This document shows, in pieces, positions 56,047 through 64,000 of a stretch of DNA of 64,000 nucleotides. The stretch spans positions 2,604,001 to 2,668,000 of the forward strand of contig PCDM01000001.1 of the NCBI GenBank assembly GCA_002778215.1, read 5' to 3'. Every line of letters starts with the position of its first letter. Within the stretch, counting starts at the first letter, position 1. The position numbers and the translations under genes are program-made. Origin of the DNA: Esteya vermicola. Taxonomy: Eukaryota; Ascomycota; Sordariomycetes; Ophiostomatales; Ophiostomataceae. The notes beneath the pieces are model-generated. The model saw only the letters and a program-made list of their open reading frames with translations. It was not told the DNA's origin and did no database searches.

Positions 56047-56259
56047 CCCTTCCTTTCTCTTTGACGAAGCCGTCTTTGTTATTCTGTGCCTATTTTTTTT
56101 AATCCTCTCTCTCTTTTTATTCAGCCCGGCTTCCCCCTCTTCCCCCGTCCATTCCTTCGCGCATGGAGGTTCCAGCTGTCTCCCCTCTCTCCTCTGGTTA
56201 TCACGACTCTACCCTGTCCGTGCTTTCACGAGGAGCCTAGTTTCTTCAGATTAGCAGCC

Positions 56260-58586
56260 ATGGAGCATACATTTATGACTATTCATAGTGAGTTTTGCAC
56301 TTTTTGCATCTTCTTTATGTATCTTGTTTTTGCATCTTTTGCATCTTTTTTTTTCATCTCGGTTCTTTTACTCTGCTGACCATGCACTCTTCCTTCTCGC
56401 CCGCTCTCTCTCTCTCTGTAGACCTGACACCAGAAGCAAACGTTTTATTTGCTTCCGAGTCCATTGCCGATATTCTCGGCTACCATCCGTCAGAGGTGCA
56501 GGGCAAGTCGTGCTTTGACTACTTCCACCCTGACGAGATCCCCTTTGCACGCCACATCCACTCCCGCGGTGTCGAGTTGGACAAGGCTGCCGTGCTTCAT
56601 TATGCTCGTATCCTGTCTCGCGATGGCCGATGGATTGGCTGTGAGTGCTGCTTCACCATTGTCCACGATGTCCTCGTGGCCTGCGTGAGCGTCTATCGAC
56701 GAGGTGCCAAGAGCACAAGTAAGTCTGCGCACGAGAACTCTGTACGGGGAGAGGGGGGGGGAGATCAAAAGAAAAAGATCAAGAAAAAAAAGAGGTCCGA
56801 GTGGCTGCTGATGGTCCATCCAGGACGGGCAATCGAGGCACCACAAATACGACGCATCTTTTCTTGCTCGCCACGCGATCCTCGATACCACATGCTGGAG
56901 CACCTGTCGCCCAAGTTTCGCATGCCCGCCATGGAGAGAGAGCCCAGAGCGGCGCTCATTGTGAACCGCTTCACGCGCAACCTGACCGTCATGTTTGCCA
57001 CCAATGCCATCACGGCCATTCTGGGCCTGCGCCCTGACCAAATCAAAGGCAAGAACTTTTACAGCTGCATACAAGACAGCTGTCTGTCTGAGGCTGTGAA
57101 ATGTCTCGAAGGCGCCAAGGCCAATGACTCCATTGCCTACCTCCGGTTCAACTTCCAGGACCCCAGAGACGACGACGAGATTGAAGAGGACGCCAGCAGT
57201 GACCCAGACACGGAACAGGAGCCGTACCGACGAGAACCGAGCCGAAAAGAGGAGCCCAGCGACGCCGACGCCGACTCGTGCATGGATATTGACTCGGACC
57301 ATGTGCGCATCAAGACGGAGGACAATGACCATGAGATGGTCCTCTCGGGAGTTCCCCTGCGCCCTCCTCGGCTCCCTCCTCGGCCCCCGTCCCGAGCGGG
57401 GAGCGTGGGAAGCACCGCGTCGGCTTCGACGGCCAGCAGACGGCCGAGGCGCCTGGCTTCGATTGAGCTCGAGGCCGTCGTTTCCTGCACTTCAGACGGA
57501 CTCGTTGTCGTGCTCAGAAAGGCCCGTCCGCCCATTCCTCCTGCCCATCCCCCTCTCGTTCCCTTCAACTACGGCAACGGTCTGTTTGCCGCTCCCTGGG
57601 CACAGCAGCCCATTCAGCCCCATTTCCCCATTGAGAATATCTGCTCCTTCCGGCCACCCTTGCTGCCGCAGTATATGCCGCTGCACGAGAATGTCAAGAA
57701 TGCGGGAGGCCCACCCATTGAAGCACTGATGGGCTCCATTCGTGAAGTGGCCGTGTTCGCGTGGGGAGTTGTGGGTATCAATCCTGCCATGGCAGAGTAC
57801 GGTCGTGGGTTGCCCAGTGGGGAAGCGAAACCAACCGAAGAAGAGCGAGAGCTGCGAGAACAGCAAGAGCTGCGAGAACGGCGAGAACAGCGAGAACAGC
57901 GAGAACAGCGAGACTTGCAGGAACAGCTATACCAACGGCAGCACCGTCCACAGCATCCTCTGACGCGCTACGGCAGTCCAACCTGCACTACGCTCCCCTT
58001 GGTAGGCAGTGCTGACAAAGGAAAGGCACCCGATTACGGTGCATCGTTTGCAGCGAATGCTTTTGCCCGTGACAGTCCGTCTAATATGAGCATCAGCAGC
58101 AACATGGCAGATTCCCCACCGGCCATGTTCTCAACTCGATCCGACCTGTACAACACCCACCCGCCATGGGCAGTACAACCGACACAGCTGATGCAGCCGA
58201 TACAACCGACAGTGCCTGTACAACCTACGCCATCAATGCAAACAGTGCAAGCAGTGCGGGCAGTGACGCCAGCAATACAGATGGGACAAACATCACAGGC
58301 ATGCGGGTTCTCTCCTCACTTTGATGCCTATTCAGGGACTACGGCGGCTGCAGGTATGATTTCAGCTACCGCCGCTGAACTGCCGAGCCCTCGCTTAGCC
58401 TACCAGCATATCCTGCACCCAGACGCACGGTCAACCTCGCCTCACCATTCATTCTATGAACACGGCAGAAGCCACATGATGTCTGCTTCTCATCCCGTTC
58501 TGCAGGATCCACATTTACTTGCGGCTCGAGAGTTGCTTCCCAACAATGCGAGCCCCGTCCACAAAGGTCGTTATGGGTGGAACTAA
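56260..58586 (+). CDS. Double PAS-domain fungal regulatory protein
   Basis: Three exons, 56260-56287, 56422-56718 and 56824-58586, giving 695 residues. The first exon encodes only MEHTFMTIH. The 134-bp intron starts GTGAGT and ends GTAG; the 105-bp second intron starts GTAAGT and ends CCAG. PAS domain 1 (about 10-105) has PEANVLFASESIADILGYHP, QGKSCFDYFHPDEIPFARHI and ARILSRDGRWIGCECCFTIV. A signature joins the domains: APQIRRIFSCSPRDPRYHML. PAS domain 2 follows with ALIVNRFTRNLTVMFATNAI, AILGLRPDQIKGKNFY and AKANDSIAYLRFNFQDPRDD. The tail is Pro/Gln-rich with Arg-Glu-Gln repeats. I know this as a conserved filamentous-fungal PAS family of unclear function. No GATA finger, kinase or LOV cysteine motif (NCRFLQ) is seen, so it is not White Collar 1. 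Confidence 0.87.
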
Positions 58587-59318
58587 TAAGGAAGCCAAGA
58601 TTGTCTTTACGTGTTCACAGTCAGTACTGTGTACAGACTCTTGGATTATTCATAATTTGAAAGCCATTGAATAGCTAGTTTGGGGGAGGGGGGGCCACTA
58701 ATTTCCAACTTCTTTTCCATGTTTTCTTTTTCTCTCTTAACCCTTCCTAATCTTCTTTCCATCATTCTAGTTTATTTCTTTGCATTCCTCATTTTCATTC
58801 TTTTGTTGGATTCAAGAGGAGGGGACAGGCACAATTTCTTTTTTTTTTTTTAAAAAAAAAAAGAGGATAAAAAAGAAGAAAAGCAATAGGCGTGCATTTT
58901 ACAGAGGCATAGCAAGTAGGACAGGATATACCCACCGATTCACGAGCATAAAATATATTACAAATTCATTTCCATTTAGACGAATGCCGAAGCATCGTGC
59001 GTGTTGAGAAAGACAAAAGTGACATGTTTGGTACGTGTACTTGTGTGTTACACCAAATATGGACAGGAGCTTGGACCAGCTAAAGGAGCCAATGACGCGG
59101 ACGTGGCCAGTTGGCCAATGAGCGCGCGCGTGGCTGAAATGGGTAACGTGGATTTTATCGGCTGCCTACTCCATCATGCTGCAACCTGTCTCCTATCCCT
59201 CCAGCTATCAGAAAGCATCACGGGCAGCACAACAAGGCGATACCCAACCACGACCTGACTCGTTTTCTCTAATTGCTCTGACACGACTGCGCCTGCGTTT
59301 ACCCATCCACAGCGGACA
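58587..59318. other. Intergenic
   Basis: No gene seen. It contains a T-run/A-run inverted pair at about 58838-58862, which could form a hairpin near the PAS gene 3' end, and the promoter of the Yip1-family gene. Confidence 0.45.
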
Positions 59319-60459
59319 ATGGCGTCTGTGAACCGAAAAGACTACGGGCCTGCATCGCAGGTGGACGATGATCTTATTGACCCTGATGATGGTATGAATG
59401 CCTCTCTTTTTTTTTTTCTTCCTTCTCCCCCCCCTCCCCCCTCCCCGTCCTTTGTGTTCAGAAGCTCACCTGTTTTCCTGCAGCCGACTTTGATGTGGAC
59501 GACCTCGATGACCCATTAGAGGCGAGCTCCTCACGCGCTCCTCTACGCGGCGCTATCGGTTCTTCGTCCTCTGGCGGTGCCAGCGGTGGCGTTGGCGGTG
59601 GCGGTGGCGGGTCCTCCTCGGGCTTTGGCCGCTCGCTGAGCGAGAACTACCTGACGTCGCAGATCCCGGGCGAAGACCGACGGGCGCCCACCAACACGAT
59701 CGACGAGTCGGTATGGGCGACGCTGCGGCGCGACCTGCTGGCCGTCTGGGCCAAGATGCGCGAGGTGCTGTATCCGCGGTATCTCTTTGGCGGGAGCATG
59801 TTTGACGGGCTCGAGGGCGGTGCTGATGGGTCGGGCGGCGGTCTGCGGGCAGCCTACGCGACGCTGCGCAATGCCGGTCTGTCCGGGACGCGCGAGGAGT
59901 TGGCGGGCCTGGCGGGCCGCATGATGGACCCCGAGTCGCTGCTGCGGCAGAGCAACATGACGCCCGGACTGCGGGACTGGGACCTCTGGGGGCCGCTGGT
60001 GTTTTGTCTGCTGCTGAGCATGCTGCTGAGCTTCAATGCGCGTGTCGACCAGCGCGACCTGGTCTTTTCCGGAGTCTTTGCCATGGTCTGGGTGGGCGAG
60101 GCCGTTGTGACGCTGCAGATTAAGCTCCTGGGTGGGAACATGTAAGCTTTTTATCTTTTTTTTTTCTTTTCTGCTCTCTCTCTCTCTCTCTCTCTACTGA
60201 CTCTCCTAGCTCCTTCTCGCAGAGCGTCTGCATCATCGGCTATACGCTCTTCCCACTGGTGGTGGCAGCTCTGCTGTCGGCCCTACGGCTACCGACAGTA
60301 GCACGCGTGCCTGTCTACCTGGTCCTGATTGCATGGGCCATGGCAGCTGGCGTGAGCATCTTGGGTGGCAGCGGCGTCGTCAAGAACCGAGTGGGTATTG
60401 CCGTGTATCCGCTCTTTGTCTTTTACCTGGGCTTGGGTTGTCTGTGCTTTATCAGCTGA
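59319..60459 (+). CDS. YIP4: Yip1-family Golgi membrane protein (Yip4/YIPF6-like)
   Basis: Three exons, 59319-59391, 59484-60141 and 60210-60459, giving 326 residues. The introns are 92 bp (GTATGA..GCAG) and 68 bp (GTAAGC..CTAG). The N-terminal cytosolic half has an acidic start, a Ser/Gly-rich linker and the conserved NTIDESVWATLRRDLLAVWA with MREVLYPRYLFG. The membrane half has about five helices and the Yip1 hallmarks GLRDWDLWGPLVFCLLLSML and GGNISFFQSVCIIGYTLFP-like sequence (here SFSQSVCIIGYTLFP). Yip proteins bind Rab GTPases and shape ER-Golgi trafficking. The DLWGPL and QSVCIIGYTLFP motifs point to the YIPF6/Yip4 branch. Confidence 0.88.
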
Positions 60460-61595
60460 GCGTAGCTCGACCTAGTGTCTTCCTTTTTTTTTCTTTTTTT
60501 CTTTTTTGCAATTCAAGCGGCGTCTTGGCTGTAGCCACACCAGGCGCACACGCAGCGATCAAGACACAAGGGGAGAGAAGCTGGACAGCGGCGGATGAGA
60601 GCAGACAGCAATGCGCCGGAGGGGGAAAGGGCCTCATACGGGGGTCAGAGGGTCTCCCGTCTCTTGCAGGGCAACAGATACACACGAGGCAAATAGAAGG
60701 ACAACACATGTATGAGTAGGACCAAATGGGTGGCTGTACAACAAAGTAGACATTACAAGAGTCAAATCACTGTGCATTTGCCATGTCCATCTTTCTGTTC
60801 TTATCGTTTTCCCGTTCCCTGCAGCCGGTGTGTGTTGGGCATGTTTCGCCTCTCTCCATATTGGGCAGACGGCCCTTTTCTGAGACGCAGACAACCTATC
60901 CTCTGCCGTCTTATGCCAGCTGCTGGTAGCGAACTGTCCACTGCGCAGTTGCACAGCATAGACAGGGGCCAGAAGCCAAAAAGTCCAGAGCCAGAAGCCA
61001 GCAGCTGGTCCGAAGCACGGATGGCGAGAATCGTGGACCTCACACTGCATGAGCAGACCTCTGAGGCTCTAGCACTACCACTGGCGACGTCATTATACCA
61101 TGTGGTTTCAGGAAACAGACGAGGGCGCAGAAGAAAAGATACATAGTATATCATTGCTTATGTAATGCGTGTTAAGCAGTAATACTGTACTCCGTATTTA
61201 TTACATAGGAGAGACGGAGTGGTCGTCCACTCAATGTCAATGGGCAGAACCCCACCATTAGCACCATCAAGCAACCGCCTGTAAATTGAGGTGCGTTACC
61301 GCCCAACATGCGCATTGGCACTAGCTATGTAATCTGCTTTTTTTTTTCGTTGTTTCGTGGCTCCCTCCCCTCCTTCCGCCCCTGTAGATTAAGGCGTGCA
61401 GCGGTCGTTCATTTTTGGTGGTGTATTTTTTTTAATCTTTTCTCCTTGCCCGATCTCCCTTGGCCCTCTTTCTTCTCGTCCAAGGCCACCCCGACTCTCC
61501 ATTCCTTCTCTCGGCAGCGAGCCAGCTGACGTTTGCGACGCCGCCACAGTCTCTCTGCCGTCTCGCGTCTCTTTACGTTCTCTTCCGCCTGCATT

Positions 61596-61629
<34 letters not shown>

Positions 61630-61933
61630 CCCCCCTCTCCCTCTCTCGGAGCAAAAGCACTGTTCCTAGACCGAACCTCCCTCTGTACAGACAGCATCAC
61701 AGATCACAGCCCAAAAAAACCTCTCCTCCCACCCCCTCTCGCTCGGCAACAGACCTCTGCTCCACACGACAGCTTTGAACCGGTGAAACAGCAGGAGGGG
61801 GGAAAAAAACGACGACGCGCGCACCGAAAACAGGAAGTGCCAGTTTGAGAAGAAGGAAACGAGGCATCCGGCAGAAAGAAGAAGAGGAAAAGAGACAAAA
61901 AAAAAGACGAAAAAAAAAAGAACCATTAAAAGC
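60460..61933. other. Intergenic, CT-rich toward the next gene
   Basis: No gene supported. A pyrimidine-rich tract with (CT)n at 61596-61620 precedes the Ran-binding gene and probably belongs to its promoter or leader. Purine-rich sequence with poly-A runs (61895-61920) lies just before its ATG. Confidence 0.45.
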
Positions 61934-63909
61934 ATGACAGACACCGAATCGGCCACTCGCTACGACAGCGAGAGCCCGCGGGAAGATGCGGCCACCAAGG
62001 CGACGAGGGAAGAACTAAAGCAGACGGCCATTTCTGAAAAGACTGAGAAGAAGGGCAAGGATGACATGGACGACACGGACGACATGGACGCAAAGGACGT
62101 CACTACGCCTGAGCAGAGTGCAGACGCCGACGACGCAGCGAGGCACTCGGACGTCCTCATTGAGCAGATCGGCTCGCCTAAGAAGAAGCGTGCTCACGAC
62201 GAGGTAGACAAGGAAGACGACGACGTGCACCATCAGCGGTCTCGCAGCAAGGTGGGCGACGGGTCCGACGACGGCGACTCGGCACTCGACGTGGCTGTCA
62301 GTGGGGCTGCCGTGCTGCCGAGTACGCTGAATGTTCCGAATGGCGGCGAGCCGGAGAAGAAGCGGTTGCGTGACGAGGAGGAGGCAGCCAGAAAGGACGG
62401 CAGTGTTCGTACCCTCTCTCTTTTTCTTCTGGCCTGGCTCTTCAGTGTATACTCATTTTCTAGGCTTCCACAGGAGAACCTCCCTCAACGTCCACCGCGG
62501 CCTTTGCTTCGTCTGGCTTTGCCAAGCTGACGAGCTCCACCTCTCCCTTTGGCTCGCTCGCCGCCGCCGGAACAGCAGCCTCGGGAAAGCCGTCCTTGTT
62601 CGGATCCAGCTCGTCCTCGTCCGCCTCGCCTTTTGGCGCTCTCGGAGCTGGCGGTAAGAACGCCACCGCCAGCAGCAGCTCTGCAAAGACTAGCACAAGC
62701 CCCGCCTTGACATCCGCACCCAAACTCAGCTTTGGCGGTGCTGCCGGTGCCCCGTCACCATTCGCCAGCGTGTCGGGTACCGCACCCAGCAAGCTGTTTG
62801 GGTTCGGAGGAGGGGGTGGCTTCGGCAGCAGCTCGGGCGCCTCGACGTCCACCTCGACTTCCACTTTTGCTTCGTCTACCGCTTCTGCGTCTCCATCCCT
62901 CTCGGCCTTTTCCAAGGTTGGAGGCAGCGTGTTTGGCAGCACCCTCGGCAGCGGGCCCCGTCTGACGAGCTTTGCTCAGCCCGGCAGTGTCTTGAAGAGC
63001 GGCAAGCCGGCCAAGCCATTCGGAGCACCCGACAGCGACGCGGAAGAGAGCAGCAAGGGCGCCGAGAGCGACGACGATGCAGAAGACGAGAACGAGGACG
63101 ACGCCGAGGGCAAGGACGAGGGCAGTGATGCCAAGGAAGGAGACGAGCAGCGGCCCAAGGCTGGCGGCGAAGAAAAGAAGAAGCCAAGGCTTCAGAGAGG
63201 TATGTTTTGGGGGGGGGAGATCTGCTTTCTTCATGCATGGCGTCGCCAGTTGTCGTCAGTCGCTGACTAATAGTGGCTGTCAATGACGGCGAGATGGGCG
63301 AGGCCACTCTGATACAGGTGCGCGCGCGGCTGTACTACCTCGACAAGGACGAAGGCGGCTGGAAGGAGCGGGGTGCAGGCATGCTGAAGCTTAACGTCCC
63401 CGAGGCATGCGTAGAGTACGACCGTGAAGGAAACGTCCGCCCAGCGTCTTTTGACGCGTCCATGATGGGTACCGTCGAGACGGACGAGGCGGACGAGGCA
63501 GACGAGGCAGACAGGTCAGAAGACAAGGCAGCCGAGGACGAGGTGGACCTCGAGAGCGGCGGGGCCAAGAACAAGGAAGCATCGGCAACAGGTGCAGCCG
63601 CGCCACCGGCCCGGTCTGTGGTACGGCTGATTATGCGGCAGGACTCGACGCATCGCGTGATCCTCAACACGGTCGTTTTGGCCGCCACAGAGTTCCAAGA
63701 ACGCCAGACCCTCAAAGCCACCACAGTCCTCTTCACGGCCTTTGAGGGCGCAGAAGCAAAGCCTGTCAGCATTCAGATAAAGGTATGGATCATTCCCCGA
63801 GTCTCTGCTCTTATCTTCGTTGCTAACAGCCATGCAGATGAGCGCTGTCAATTCCAAGGCATTCTTGTCTGCCGTTGAAAGTGTCCAAAGAGAGCTTCGA
63901 GAGCGATGA
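61934..63909 (+). CDS. YRB2: Ran-binding domain protein, Yrb2/RanBP3-like, with FG motifs
   Basis: Four exons, 61934-62404, 62464-63199, 63274-63782 and 63838-63909, giving 595 residues. The introns are 59, 74 and 55 bp; the first has a GTTCGT donor and the second has a CTGACTAAT branch region. The N-terminus is acidic with basic patches resembling nuclear localisation signals (SPKKKRAHDE, PEKKRLRDEE). The middle carries FG-type motifs in a Ser/Gly/Ala-rich setting (SLFGSS, SPFGAL, KLFGFGGG, GFGSSS, SVFGST). The C-terminal Ran-binding domain reads GEATLIQVRARLYYLDKDEG, WKERGAGMLKLNV, VRLIMRQDSTHRVILNTVV and TVLFTAFEGAEAKPVSIQIK. An acidic insert splits that domain, and the last exon ends in a helix. 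This order fits Yrb2/RanBP3, an Xpo1 cofactor in nuclear export; a Nup2-type nucleoporin is less likely given the length and N-terminus. Confidence 0.87.
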
Positions 63910-64000
63910 GGGATCGGTCTCCCGGACGCAAAAAAAAATACACATGGATATGGGCACGAGTGCAAAGGACAAGAGACCAGCAGTATGTGCGACCTTGTCC
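63910..64000. other. 3' flank at the right edge
   Basis: 91 bp after the Ran-binding gene stop, with an A-run at 63931-63938. Probably 3' UTR; nothing else visible. Confidence 0.4.

Larger units (their letters stand above)
48801..56259. other. 7.5-kb gene-free region upstream of the PAS-domain gene
   Basis: The longest stretch without a supported gene. TACGAGTA/TACTCCGTA motifs recur, for example at 49145, 50127, 50785, 51150, 51655, 52120-52145, 52375-52415, 53085, 53250, 53545, 53935-53970, 54675, 54760 and 55785. From about 55370 the sequence is pyrimidine-rich, like a long 5' leader of the PAS gene. Frames such as 54183-54731 (minus) show no family features. Confidence 0.5.

Noticed and set aside
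56295..56421. N-terminal extension of the PAS protein read straight through from 56295
   Set aside because: The segment is Phe/Cys/Leu rich and flanked by GTGAGT and GTAG, so it is an intron. The short exon at 56260 gives the conserved family start.

Overview
The window is nuclear DNA from a filamentous ascomycete (Pezizomycotina). Evidence: many genes are split by short introns (about 43-134 bp) with GT..AG ends and CTAAC/CTGAC-like branch sites. The gene families are typically fungal: a GH7 cellulase, a fungal rhodopsin-domain membrane protein, a LaeA-like methyltransferase, Stu1/CLASP, Rrn11, a LIM-RhoGAP and the 29.9 kDa subunit of complex I. An EED-type WD40 protein (Polycomb repressive complex 2) argues against yeasts and against fungal lineages that lost H3K27 methylation. 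I cannot name the genus.

Left half (about 1-24 kb), accessory in character. It holds: the 5' part of an unidentified protein with a 12-bp in-frame repeat (minus); a trypsin-fold protein with Cys where Ser is expected (minus); an O-methyltransferase (minus); a seven-helix rhodopsin-domain protein (minus); a LaeA-like methyltransferase with eight exons (plus); a secreted type-B carboxylesterase with six exons (minus); tRNA-Asp(GTC); a GH7 cellulase (plus); and a Baeyer-Villiger monooxygenase (minus). No PKS, NRPS or terpene synthase is present, so this is a set of tailoring and secreted enzymes rather than a recognisable biosynthetic cluster.

Right half (about 24-64 kb), mostly conserved housekeeping genes: a DUF1349 protein, an Fyv7-like rRNA-processing protein, tRNA-Ala(CGC), a gene remnant with an internal stop, LIM-RhoGAP, Stu1, a BSP-family metalloprotease without a signal peptide, complex I NDUFA5/29.9 kDa, Rrn11, EED, a double-PAS protein, a Yip1-family Golgi protein (Yip4/YIPF6-like) and a Ran-binding Yrb2/RanBP3-like protein. 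Themes are the cytoskeleton and cell polarity (RhoGAP, Stu1), rRNA synthesis (Fyv7, Rrn11), chromatin (EED) and trafficking or nuclear transport (Yip4, Yrb2). They are not an operon and probably do not act in one pathway.

Two long gene-free stretches (31.4-37.4 kb and 48.8-56.3 kb), and smaller ones at 6.6-7.7 and 9.0-11.8 kb, are studded with short motifs: TACGAGTA/TACTCGTA, TACGGAGTA/TACTCCGTA and the palindrome TACGAGTACTCGTA. These motifs are almost absent from exons and are the most striking unexplained signal here. Exon boundaries were inferred by eye from frame continuity, splice consensus and remembered family conservation, with no transcript data or database search.
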